Source: an uncultured Gammaproteobacteria bacterium
GTDB lineage: Bacteria; Pseudomonadota; Gammaproteobacteria; Pseudomonadales; UBA5518
DNA length: 38,248 bases
Direction of reading: 5' to 3'
Assembly: GCA_903928015.1 (NCBI GenBank)
Contig: CAIYPF010000152.1
Span: forward strand, 1 to 38,248
The notes under the pieces are model-generated. The model was not told where the DNA came from and did not search any database. It worked only from the letters and a program-made list of their open reading frames with translations. Both the position numbers and the translations under genes were made by a program. Numbering within the stretch: the first letter of the stretch is position 1; each line of letters starts with the position of its first letter. Positions 17,484-25,711 of this stretch are shown piece by piece.

Positions 17484-18041
17484 ATGCGCAGGATGCGCGG
17501 ATTCACGCTGGTCGAATCGGTGACGGTGACGCTCATCGTGGCGGTGCTGTTCGGCATCGGACTTCCGTCGATGCGGGACTTGTCGGCACGCGGCAGGGCC
17601 GACGCCGCCGTGTTCCAGCTGCGCGCCATGCTCGGGCTCGCCCGCCAGAGCGCCATCACCATGAACCGCGACATCACGGTCTGCGGCACCCTGGATGGCA
17701 AACGCTGCAGCAGCGAGTGGAACGCGCAGCCGGCGCTGCTTTTCGCAGATCGCAATTTCAACCGGGAACTCGATGGCGACGACAGCCTGATCCTGGTCTC
17801 CGATGCCACACGCATGGCACGCATACGCTGGCGGGCCTCCGGGGGCCGGGCCTACCTGCGCTACCGCTCCGACGGCGGGGTACGGGAATACGGCCACTTC
17901 ATGTACTGCCCGGAAAACGGCGATCTGCGCTTTGCGCGCCAGTTGGTGGTGAGTGCAACCGGACGGCCGCGGCAGGCGGTGGACACCGATGGCGACGGCA
18001 TCATCGACAACGGCTCGATGCCACCGGACTGCACGCCGTGA
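17484..18041 (+). CDS. fimT: Minor pseudopilin, FimT/GspH family, with C-terminal acidic loop
   Basis: A 185-aa type IV prepilin-like protein: leader MRRMRG cut before FTLVESVTVTLIVAVLF, a hydrophobic helix, then a GspH-type globular domain with cysteine pairs (VCGTLDGKRC and a later YCPENGD ... DC). PilD should cleave and methylate it. ATG 17484 is preceded by GGGAGGGAG; an upstream ATG at 17406 would add 26 residues without a leader and is rejected. Near the end, DTDGDGIID (167-175) resembles a calcium-binding loop. It is the only pilin of this block on the plus strand, convergent with the fimU-like gene. The exact name (fimT or fimU) is uncertain. Confidence 0.85.
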   Translation: MRRMRGFTLVESVTVTLIVAVLFGIGLPSMRDLSARGRADAAVFQLRAMLGLARQSAITMNRDITVCGTLDGKRCSSEWNAQPALLFADRNFNRELDGDDSLILVSDATRMARIRWRASGGRAYLRYRSDGGVREYGHFMYCPENGDLRFARQLVVSATGRPRQAVDTDGDGIIDNGSMPPDCTP

Positions 18042-18053
18042 ACAGCGACGGAC

Positions 18054-18637
18054 TCAGGAGCAACTGCCCGTCATCGTGCGCTTGACCACTGGCCTGCCCG
18101 TCGATGAAACGGAAACCACCCTCTCCTGCCTGCCCGCGGTGGGCGTACGCGGCACACCAGAAAAGCCTCATCGCCTCCGCCCGAGCGGATACCCGAAGGT
18201 GGCATGTCCACCGAGGACGTGAGCGCGGAGCTCAACGCGGCATTCTTGTGCAGCACACTGATGTTGCCGCCAAGCGAGGACTGCCGCTGCAGGATCACAT
18301 CGTCGGAAGTGCCCGCACCGTAGGGTGCCATCACGATCCATCCGGCCTGCCAGCTCGAGGAACTCGCGCAGGTGTTTCCGTCCGTCGATGGGCACACTCT
18401 CACGGGGGTGTTGCGCTTGATGGCCTCGCTTCGCGCCAGATACAAGCTCACCACCAGATTGTTGGCGGCAGAACCGAGCCTGCTGCCCAGTGTGGCTTCC
18501 AGGAATGCAGGAACGCCCACACCCAGCAGAAGGCCCAGTATCAGCACGCTCAGCACCAGCTCCACCAGAGTGAATCCACGGGCAAAACGGGAGCTTCCAG
18601 CCTTGGTCATCCCTGCCATGACCTCACGCCCGCTCAT
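18054..18637 (-). CDS. Minor pseudopilin of the FimU/GspH type with apparent 3' frameshift
   Basis: The N-terminus SSRFARG|FTLVELVLSVLILGLLLG is a classic prepilin leader and helix; the globular part (ARSEAIKRNTPVRVCPS ... SWQAGWIV) is GspH/FimT-like. The open frame ends at 18071 in an arginine-rich tail unlike the family. Inserting one base near 18151, after the codon for Cys in AFLVC, moves to a frame reading RTPTAGRQERVVSVSSTGRP and ending at 18054, the usual FimT/GspH ending. So one base is probably missing, giving about 194 aa if repaired. ATG 18637 overlaps the pilY1 stop (ATGA). Whether the lesion is real or a read error cannot be told here. Confidence 0.78.
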
Positions 18638-21600
18638 TGCTTGACGTGCCAGTACACGCGCCCCTTGGGCGCGATGTAGTTGCTTGATGCCGTGGGGCTG
18701 CCGCCTTCCAGTGGTGAATTGGGGTTGCCCCCGATCAGGAAGGGCACCACGGTGCCGTCATCGAGAATCACCTTGCCCGCCACAGGCGATGGCGGCAGCC
18801 CGTCACCCGTAATGCGCTGATAGCGGGTGAGGCCGATGGAGGGTGCGCCGTTGGTGTAATTGAGGTTGTAGACGTTCGCCACACCGAGATTGCCGCTGCA
18901 GGCATTGGCATCGTAGATCGCCGGCTTGAAGGTGCTGAAGGTAACGGTGTCAGTCACCGTGATGGCCGATGTCACCACGTTCTCCGTGCTCGCGAGCGGA
19001 AGGTACCAGCCCTTCCTGTTGGCGAGATCGCTCGAGGTGGGGTTGCTGTCGGCCGGAATGGGCGTGAGTGAATCGCGGCACATGAGCGCGGCGCCGCAGG
19101 TGGAGTTTTCCTGGCTCAGCCAACTGCTGTTGCCCGGATGATCGTCGACGCGGAAGAAATGGTTCTGCACGGCGTTGGATGCGCCGTAGGTGACCGAGCC
19201 GAGCGGCTTCTCCCGGTCGCCGGAACCGATCAACACTGCATATCCGCCGCCCGGCAGGGACACGACATCCGGAGCGAAAAGGAATTTGCGGTTGCGGGTG
19301 CAGGTGGTGCTGCCGTCGTCACAGCCCAGCGATGCGATGCGGGTGATGTTCCAGTTGCCGGGTGATGTATCCCCGATGCTATCCCCCGCCGACTCACCCG
19401 ATATGCGGTAGAGGTTGCCCCCGGTGTCGGCGGCGTAGGCATAGGTGATGAAACCGTTGGCATCCGTCACCGCAGTGATGCCGCCCGCCACGCCGCGCAG
19501 CGTGGTGAATGTCTTCAGCAGCACACCCGTGTTGGAATCGATCACATAAATGCGGTTGCCCTTGGTGCTCGAGCAACTGTGGTTGGCGCCGCTGGCGCCG
19601 TTGTCGGTGTCTTCGCAGCGGTCGTAGCCACCCCCCATCAGCAGCACGGGCACCGGAGCGCCGCCGGAGGCATAGCCAGAAGCCTTTACCGGAACGGCAG
19701 GCGCCCAGGTCTGGCCAATGCCACGCCAGTCACCGTTGGTGGAGTCGTTGGTGCAGTTGGTGTCGTCGAGCAGATTGGGGCAGCCACGCTTCCATTTGAG
19801 CGACGGCGCTGTGGCTGATGTCACGTCGAAGGCATAGAGCGCACGGCCGCCGCGTCGCATGCCTGCATACAGGAACACCTTGCTGCCGACCACGCCGCCC
19901 ACGGCGCCTTGCCAGGCCGTGATCGGCCCGTCCATGGCATAGGGTTTGGGGATGCCGAGTTCCACCTTCCACGTGCCGTACGTGCCCGAACCGGACACGG
20001 AACTGATGTTCGCCACCAGAGCGCCCGTGCTGCCGTTGTACGACGTGATGGTGCCGACCATGTAATTCGAGGCGTCGTAGGAAACACGCAAGGCCTTGCC
20101 TGCCGAATAGCCCAGACCCGTTCCCACCGTCAGGGATTTGGAGCCCGAGCCGATGGCGACAGAACTGGTGCTGGTGGAGGTGTTCACCGGATAGCTCACG
20201 ATCACGGAGTTGTCGTACAGGCGCCTCACGCTGCTCCAGAATTCGGGCGCGACGAAGGACCAGATTTCCTGACCCGGCGAGTACGTGGGACCGGAGCCGA
20301 TGTTGGCCGTGCGGTTGCCATTGATGGCCCGGAGCATGCCGTCGTTCGCCGAGTAATACACCACCACCTGGGGCGAGGCATCGGTGCCGTAGTTGATGGC
20401 GACCGGCCTGGAATGCACCACATCGCCGTGCACGGATGCGCGCATTTCGCCGGTGGTCACGCCGTTGATGCGCTCGTCGACGCCCGTCTTGGCGTCAAGG
20501 CCACGCTCCCAGCTGATGATCTCGTCGCGCTCGGCGCTGGTTGCCGCACCCACTGACGCAACAGGAATCTGGGTTGTGGTGGCGCTGGTGCTGAAATCGA
20601 AAAGAGACGTGCAGGAGGCGAACGTGGCAGAGCAGGTCTTGACGGTGCGCGTGGTGGAGCTTCGCAGCACATACGCCTGTCCGCCTTTCTCCACGACGGG
20701 GCCGTCCGGATAATTGGAGGCATCGGCGTTGGCGATGGCGTTGCAATCGCCCTGCGGCTGGGTCGCCCAATAGGTATCGACCGACGACGGCGTCCAGTTG
20801 CTTCTGGCGCACTCCGTGATGAAACCCGTGTTGGCGTTGATGGCAGCGGTGTCGTTCGCGTCGAGGAGTTTCAGCACGCCGCCCACCAGCCCGAGCTTGT
20901 ACTGCTTCAGGTTGCCGGGCCAGCGCGGAAGCGCGTCGCCATCCGGGCGGAACATCCCGATGAAGACCTGGTTCAGGAAAGTGCTCTGGGCATTGGAGGC
21001 TGCCGGCAAGCTCACCGAGGCGAACACGCTGTTCACTGCAAGGATCTCGGAGAGCACGGTATTCAGCGCGTCCACGATGTTCTGGGACGAGCCGGAACTG
21101 ACGTCGAAATACTTGCCATCGCTGGCGCTCGCCATGCTCTTCAGCAGTGCGGTCCAGCCCGGTCCCTGCCCGTTGGTCACCTTGTCGATATCGATCGCGT
21201 AGATCGCAATCTGCTTGGTGCTTTCGTGCATGAACCTGGCCCACTCGTCGGCAATGTTGCTCTGGGAGCCGCTCGGTGAAATCGGTATGGCAGTGGCACT
21301 TCCGCCTGCGGAGGTGAGCAAGGAGGTGGCCGTACTGGTGTCGGAGTTGTTGTCCTGCACCGCGCCGTTGCTGATGTAGATGATGTAGTTCTTGGCGCAG
21401 TTCGAGAGATCGGGTCCGGCGTAACTGGTCGCCGTGAAACCGGAGATCGCATTTCCCGCGAGTGCGTACACCGCATTCGACTGCGCGCTGCCGGCGCTGT
21501 TGCCGTTGTAATCCGCCTTTGTCTTGTTGTTGCCCGAGCGGACCGTTGCGCTGGAAAAATAGCTGTAGGCCTCGGCCATGGTGAGGCCCGCCTTGCCACT

Positions 21601-21999
21601 GTTCGATTTGTCGTTCAGGACGTGGAGGCTGTTCAGCAGTGCGGCGTAGGTCGCCTTGTTGGTGCTGTTCATGGGCCGGATGGCCGCTCGTACATAACCG
21701 CCGTCGATGTTGTTGTTGGGGTTTCCCGTCTCGGTAAACATCATGATGCCGACGTTGAATTTCGCCGCTCCCCCGGCGCCCACGGAGAGGCCGCTGAAGA
21801 CATTCACGAGCGCCGCGATCTCGTTGGTGAAGGCGGAATTCCAGTTTGCGGTGTTGTCGATCAGGAACAGCACATTGGGCGGCGTGGGCGCGACGCCCGT
21901 GGGCACGCCGGTGAACAGATCGATGTCTTCCGCTCGCGAAGCAAGGGGAAGCGCGAGCAAGACCGGCAGTATCCGGAGGAACAATCGGCGGAACATCAT
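18634..21999 (-). CDS. pilY1: PilY1-family pilus tip adhesin
   Basis: PilY1 proteins sit at the pilus tip, prime assembly with minor pilins and act in adhesion and surface sensing. 1121 aa from ATG 21999 (GGGAG upstream): signal peptide to about residue 23 (LASRA), an N-terminal von Willebrand A-like domain from about 42, and a C-terminal beta-propeller with VVVYYSANDGMLRAING, GQEIWSFVAPEF, MGGGYDRCED and ADTGGNLYRIS. The metal site motif reads D48-N-T-A-N, not DxSxS. The loop before GGNLYRI, where P. aeruginosa PilY1 has its calcium ligands, reads VTDANGFITYAYAAD and has few acidic residues. It lies in the minor pilin operon after pilX. Confidence 0.93.
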   Translation of the reverse strand: MMFRRLFLRILPVLLALPLASRAEDIDLFTGVPTGVAPTPPNVLFLIDNTANWNSAFTNEIAALVNVFSGLSVGAGGAAKFNVGIMMFTETGNPNNNIDGGYVRAAIRPMNSTNKATYAALLNSLHVLNDKSNSGKAGLTMAEAYSYFSSATVRSGNNKTKADYNGNSAGSAQSNAVYALAGNAISGFTATSYAGPDLSNCAKNYIIYISNGAVQDNNSDTSTATSLLTSAGGSATAIPISPSGSQSNIADEWARFMHESTKQIAIYAIDIDKVTNGQGPGWTALLKSMASASDGKYFDVSSGSSQNIVDALNTVLSEILAVNSVFASVSLPAASNAQSTFLNQVFIGMFRPDGDALPRWPGNLKQYKLGLVGGVLKLLDANDTAAINANTGFITECARSNWTPSSVDTYWATQPQGDCNAIANADASNYPDGPVVEKGGQAYVLRSSTTRTVKTCSATFASCTSLFDFSTSATTTQIPVASVGAATSAERDEIISWERGLDAKTGVDERINGVTTGEMRASVHGDVVHSRPVAINYGTDASPQVVVYYSANDGMLRAINGNRTANIGSGPTYSPGQEIWSFVAPEFWSSVRRLYDNSVIVSYPVNTSTSTSSVAIGSGSKSLTVGTGLGYSAGKALRVSYDASNYMVGTITSYNGSTGALVANISSVSGSGTYGTWKVELGIPKPYAMDGPITAWQGAVGGVVGSKVFLYAGMRRGGRALYAFDVTSATAPSLKWKRGCPNLLDDTNCTNDSTNGDWRGIGQTWAPAVPVKASGYASGGAPVPVLLMGGGYDRCEDTDNGASGANHSCSSTKGNRIYVIDSNTGVLLKTFTTLRGVAGGITAVTDANGFITYAYAADTGGNLYRISGESAGDSIGDTSPGNWNITRIASLGCDDGSTTCTRNRKFLFAPDVVSLPGGGYAVLIGSGDREKPLGSVTYGASNAVQNHFFRVDDHPGNSSWLSQENSTCGAALMCRDSLTPIPADSNPTSSDLANRKGWYLPLASTENVVTSAITVTDTVTFSTFKPAIYDANACSGNLGVANVYNLNYTNGAPSIGLTRYQRITGDGLPPSPVAGKVILDDGTVVPFLIGGNPNSPLEGGSPTASSNYIAPKGRVYWHVKQ

Positions 22000-22018
22000 C
22001 CAGGGCTCCCTGTGCGCC

Positions 22019-22516
22019 TCAGGCGCACGACACATCCTTCTGTGATTGCGACAGCACGGCCCGTACGGCCTGCACCACGGTCACCTGCGCGCCGCTGTGC
22101 GGATCGGTGACAACCGCCTCGAACTCCCAGGTCGTGATCCATGCCGAGGTGGTGCTGAGGCCGGGCAGCGTCACGCTGCTCACGGCAGCTGTCGCCGCCT
22201 GCGCAGCGCGCACGCACACGGGCGTGCCCAGATCGACCAGGTAGTCGGTGATACCGTCGTTGTCGATGTCCACCGGCTGGTCGGCGAGCGCCGCCGGTGC
22301 CGTGTAGAACGGCCCTCCGAGTTCGGTCTCGATGATGGCCTGGGCTGCAGAAATGGCTTCGTTGCGGACCTGCATATTGCCCACTGAACGCAAGCCGGTG
22401 GTGCTCATGGTGAACGCCGTCGTCACCAGCACGGTGATGAGGAGCAGCATGAGGAGGCTGAGGAACAACGTGACGACACCGCGCTGTTGCGCGTGCAATT
22501 GCGGCGCGGCATTCAC
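22019..22516 (-). CDS. pilX: Minor pilin assembly protein PilX
   Basis: A 165-aa protein with a short N-terminal leader (HAQQRG), a strong hydrophobic helix VVTLFLSLLMLLLITVLVTT, then conserved features of PilX (STTGLRSVGNMQVRNEA ... AAQAIIETEL). PilX helps start pilus assembly with PilV, PilW and PilY1. The GTG at 22516 overlaps the pilW stop (GTGA), which fixes the start; the longer frame upstream is the pilW shadow. An acidic loop DIDNDGITD lies at 83-91. Two cysteines follow, one near the C-terminus. Confidence 0.9.
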   Translation of the reverse strand: MNAAPQLHAQQRGVVTLFLSLLMLLLITVLVTTAFTMSTTGLRSVGNMQVRNEAISAAQAIIETELGGPFYTAPAALADQPVDIDNDGITDYLVDLGTPVCVRAAQAATAAVSSVTLPGLSTTSAWITTWEFEAVVTDPHSGAQVTVVQAVRAVLSQSQKDVSCA

Positions 22517-23670
22517 GGCGTTTCCCTCCGGCTGGTGATGTTCACGAAACGGACCGTGGTGCTGAACACATGCCGCTTGAAGCCATCGTTGAAGGGGCCA
22601 AGCGTCTGCGTTCCGAGCGAGTAGGTCTTGGTGTCGGTGTAGCCGGGCGTCGCCTCGTTGGCGCGGGCGAGTACGTAAATGCGGGCGGCCGAGACATTGC
22701 TCAACTGGGACACCGTGCAACCGCCCGCGCAGTGCGCAAAGGGCGGACTGCCATCGGGAATGCCGTCACCGCGGTTGGTGGCGATGGTGCGGCCCGCATC
22801 CTGCCAGTTCACCGCGGCGGTGTAGTCGGTGGCAGTGCCCGTCTCGCTCAGGCTGTCGATGCCCACCTCGAGGCGGAAGCCCTCGATGCCTTCCACCAGC
22901 GGCACCGCGGGCTGCTGCGCGGGCGCGCTGCCCGAGACGCCCAGCTCCGAGCGCACCAGCGTGGGAATGCCATCGCCGGCCGTCACCGCGAAATTCCGGA
23001 TGTAGTAGATGTTGGAGATCAACCGGTAGCGCGGTGCGCGGCGCCCGTCGCACTGGCGGCGCTGGAGCGTGAAACCGGTGGTGCCCAGCACGTAGCGGCT
23101 GGCATCGGTTTCACAGCGCGAAGCCTGGAAATAGGCCGCGTTGCTGACCGCGGCATCACAGTTGGTGTCCTCCGGCTCGAAGGCAGATGTAGTGGCGTTC
23201 CAGATGAGCGCACAGGTATCGGCATGACGCACGATCACCACGTCGGTGCTGCCCTGCTTGTTGGTGATGATGGTGCCGCAACCGCTCGGCACGCCGTTGT
23301 AGAACTGCAGCGGAATGCCTATCAGGCCGTTGATGTAGGCCGGATCCCAGGACGAATAGGCGGTACAGGGGCCGGGGATGGCCGTGGGTGCATCGGTGGG
23401 CACAGCACTGCTGCTGAGATCGTCGAAAGCGGGAATATGGCCGCCCCAGTAGCCGCCGTGCATGAGGTCGTCGGAAAGGATATTGAGAGCAAAGCGCGCG
23501 TTGTCGATCTGGCTGTTGGTCTTTGCCATTTCCTGGTTGGTGCGCGAGGTGTTCACGAAGAGCGACACCAGGGCCGTCATGATCAACAGGCCGAGCGTCA
23601 TGGCGATCATGAGTTCGATCAGGCTGAAGCCCGCGCAACGCGGACGGCAATGCAGTCCGGGGCGACTCAT
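22513..23670 (-). CDS. pilW: Minor pilin assembly protein PilW
   Basis: 385 aa with prepilin leader MSRPGLHCRPRCAG cut before FSLIELMIAMTLGLLIM, followed by NTSRTNQEMAKTNSQIDNAR and a large C-terminal domain, as usual for PilW. It belongs to the tip-priming set PilV-PilW-PilX-FimU-PilY1. The chosen ATG overlaps the pilV stop (ATGA); an open frame reaching 24471 is the shadow of pilV. DDLMHGGYWGGH after the helix is typical of PilW. Confidence 0.93.
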   Translation of the reverse strand: MSRPGLHCRPRCAGFSLIELMIAMTLGLLIMTALVSLFVNTSRTNQEMAKTNSQIDNARFALNILSDDLMHGGYWGGHIPAFDDLSSSAVPTDAPTAIPGPCTAYSSWDPAYINGLIGIPLQFYNGVPSGCGTIITNKQGSTDVVIVRHADTCALIWNATTSAFEPEDTNCDAAVSNAAYFQASRCETDASRYVLGTTGFTLQRRQCDGRRAPRYRLISNIYYIRNFAVTAGDGIPTLVRSELGVSGSAPAQQPAVPLVEGIEGFRLEVGIDSLSETGTATDYTAAVNWQDAGRTIATNRGDGIPDGSPPFAHCAGGCTVSQLSNVSAARIYVLARANEATPGYTDTKTYSLGTQTLGPFNDGFKRHVFSTTVRFVNITSRRETP

Positions 23671-24242
23671 GAGGAAAGGTTCCCGATGCGCACCACCGTG
23701 GTGACGGCGCGACGGCAGAGGTCGCCGGTGCAGGCGGTTCCGGATGTGTCGTAGGCGTCGGCGCCGCAGGCCACGCTGGAGGGCGGCGCCACCAGAGGCG
23801 ACATGCCCTGCCAGGCAACGGTGAGCATGTACCGGTTGGTGCCGATGTTCTCGATGCAGCCCCTCGCGCCCAGCATGGCGCCCACCCGCGTGGAACCACC
23901 CGCGCTCTCGGCAACTCCTTGCAGCAGGTTGCACCACTCTCCGAGATCCCGCTGGGCGAGCGTGCCGGTGTTGGTGGAGCAACTCGTGCCGGTGCCCAGA
24001 GGACTGGAAGAGCCGGTCACATAGTCCGCGGCATGTATGCGGTTGAGTTCGAGCCGCGTGCTCATGTCTTCCAGCAGCATCAGGGCCTGCGAGCGCTGGT
24101 AGGACTCGACTTCGGACAACTGCAGCCGAACCTGCACCTCGGTGAGCCCCCACAGTCCGATCACGCAGATCACGATGGTGACCAGCACCTCGATCATGAG
24201 GGCGCCGCGCTGGGCGGCGGGAAGCGCGACGGCCCCGCTCAC
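23667..24242 (-). CDS. pilV: Minor pilin PilV
   Basis: About 191 aa with leader ending in QRG before ALMIEVLVTIVICVIGLWGL; Glu at mature position 5 is present, while position 1 is Ala instead of Phe. The pattern LSEVESYQRSQALMLLEDMSTRLELNR is characteristic of PilV. Six cysteines occur in the C-terminal half. Two GTG codons are possible (24245 and 24242); I favour 24242 because it overlaps the pilE stop as GTGA, like the neighbouring junctions. Confidence 0.9.
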   Translation of the reverse strand: MSGAVALPAAQRGALMIEVLVTIVICVIGLWGLTEVQVRLQLSEVESYQRSQALMLLEDMSTRLELNRIHAADYVTGSSSPLGTGTSCSTNTGTLAQRDLGEWCNLLQGVAESAGGSTRVGAMLGARGCIENIGTNRYMLTVAWQGMSPLVAPPSSVACGADAYDTSGTACTGDLCRRAVTTVVRIGNLSS

Positions 24243-24637
24243 CACTCACCCGCCGGCGTCTTGGTGCCGGTGTTGTCCAGCGTGAGCGTGGCGAAACCGG
24301 TTGCGGATTGCAGGTCGGTCGGGACGCAACTGATGCTGAACGTGGGCAGGCCCGAAGACGTGACGCTGACGGTGCAGGTGTAGCGGGGGGCAATATCCGC
24401 GGGGAGGCTGTAACCGAGGCTGGAGAGCGTGGCCGTATAACTGCGGTTGGACAGCAGGTACTGCTGCTCACGGTTCGCGATGGCGAGCATCTCGGCCTGG
24501 GCCGCGCTGCGGTGGCTCTTGCGTACAGAGTTCTGGTAGCCGGGCAAGGCGATCCCGGCCAGAATCCCGATGATCACGATCGTGATCATCAGCTCTATCA
24601 GCGAGAAGCCGGTCTGACGGCACGGCGTGCGACCCAT
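24239..24637 (-). CDS. pilE: Minor type IV pilin PilE
   Basis: About 132 aa: leader MGRTPCRQTG, then FSLIELMITIVIIGILAGIALPGYQNSVRKSHR, and a short C-terminal domain with two cysteines (YTCTV and ISCVP). PilE connects the minor pilin tip complex to the shaft. The first gene of the minus-strand pilin operon. ATG 24637 is nine bases after GGAGG; ATG 24643 would be only three bases away and is less likely. A longer frame to 24718 lacks a ribosome site. In P. aeruginosa pilE is the last gene of this set, here it is first. Confidence 0.9.
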   Translation of the reverse strand: MGRTPCRQTGFSLIELMITIVIIGILAGIALPGYQNSVRKSHRSAAQAEMLAIANREQQYLLSNRSYTATLSSLGYSLPADIAPRYTCTVSVTSSGLPTFSISCVPTDLQSATGFATLTLDNTGTKTPAGEW

Positions 24638-24692
24638 GGACATCGGCCTCCCTGCGGACGTGCGGCCCGGGAACCGGACCTGCCATGAGCCC

Positions 24693-24720
24693 AGACTAGA
24701 TCTGCGTGCGCAGGCCACAA
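24693..24720 (-). promoter_or_regulatory. Probable promoter of the minor pilin operon
   Basis: On the minus strand TTGTGG (24715-24720) and TAGTCT (24693-24698) are separated by 16 bases, about 56 bases before the pilE start. No GG-N10-GC sigma-54 site was found in this 135-base gap, so the operon may not be directly PilR-controlled. Confidence 0.4.
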
Positions 24721-24772
24721 GACCGGGCCGACCAACGGCAGCAAAACAGGGATGGACGGTAGCCCGGTGCTG

Positions 24773-25711
24773 CTAGTCGAGCCGCAGATCCCGAGGCATC
24801 GAGAAGGTAATGGTCTCGACCCTGCCCTGCATCTCGGCAGGCTCTTCTGCGCCAAGCTCCTGCAGGCGCTGCACCACGCGCCTGACCAGAACCTCCGGCG
24901 CGGATGCGCCTGCGGTGACGCCCACGACACTGCGACCCTCGAGCCAGCCGGGCTGTATGTCGTCGGCGGAGTCGATGAGGAAAGCACTGGCACCGATGCG
25001 CTGTGCGAGTTCGGCAAGGCGATTGGAGTTGGAGCTGTTGGGTGAACCCACCACCAGCACCAGTTCGCATTCGAGAGCGAGTTGCTTGACCGCGTCCTGA
25101 CGGTTCTGGGTGGCGTAGCAGATGTCGTCCTTGCGTGGGCCGCTGATCTCCGGAAAACGCCGGCGCAGCGCATCGATGATGGTGGCGGTGTCGTCCACCG
25201 ACAACGTGGTCTGGGTGACGTAGGAGAGCGCGCCGGGCTCGCGCACGACGAGGCCGGATACCTGCTCCAGATTCTCGATGAGATAGATCGCGCCGCCGTT
25301 CTCCGCGTCGTACTGTCCCATGGTCCCCTCGACCTCGGGGTGCCCGGCGTGGCCGATCAGGATGCACTCCCTGCCCTGCCGGCTGTAGCGCACGACTTCC
25401 ATGTGCACTTTGGTGACCAGCGGGCAGGTTGCGTCGAATACGCGCAGTCCCCGGCGCGCAGCTTCGTGCTGCACTGCCTGCGAGACGCCATGGGCGCTGA
25501 AGATCACGATGGTGCCATCGGGCACTTCATCGAGCTCGTCCACGAAGACGGCGCCTCGCGCGCGGAGGTCCTCGACGACGAATTTGTTGTGCACCACCTC
25601 GTGGCGCACGTAGATGGGCGCACCGAAGACCTCGAGGGCGCGGTTGACGATCTCGATGGCGCGATCCACGCCAGCGCAGAAGCCCCGCGGATTAGCGAGC
25701 CGGATCTGCAT
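24773..25711 (-). CDS. ispH: 4-hydroxy-3-methylbut-2-enyl diphosphate reductase
   Basis: IspH (LytB) is the last enzyme of the MEP pathway, reducing HMBPP to IPP and DMAPP with a [4Fe-4S] cluster. 312 aa with the three cluster cysteines C12 ([12 protein letters not shown]), C96 (DATCPLVTK) and C198 (CYATQNRQ), plus H41, H124 and E127 of the active site ([12 protein letters not shown]). The start ATG lies inside the end of lspA (20-base overlap). It is the last gene of the ten-gene minus-strand array; the commonly intervening fkpB is absent. Confidence 0.97.
   Translation of the reverse strand: MQIRLANPRGFCAGVDRAIEIVNRALEVFGAPIYVRHEVVHNKFVVEDLRARGAVFVDELDEVPDGTIVIFSAHGVSQAVQHEAARRGLRVFDATCPLVTKVHMEVVRYSRQGRECILIGHAGHPEVEGTMGQYDAENGGAIYLIENLEQVSGLVVREPGALSYVTQTTLSVDDTATIIDALRRRFPEISGPRKDDICYATQNRQDAVKQLALECELVLVVGSPNSSNSNRLAELAQRIGASAFLIDSADDIQPGWLEGRSVVGVTAGASAPEVLVRRVVQRLQELGAEEPAEMQGRVETITFSMPRDLRLD

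Noticed and set aside
22570-23754. A 394-codon plus-strand frame antisense to pilW
   Set aside because: The product is rich in Gly, Val, Arg and His with no domain; pilW on the minus strand has clear pilin features.
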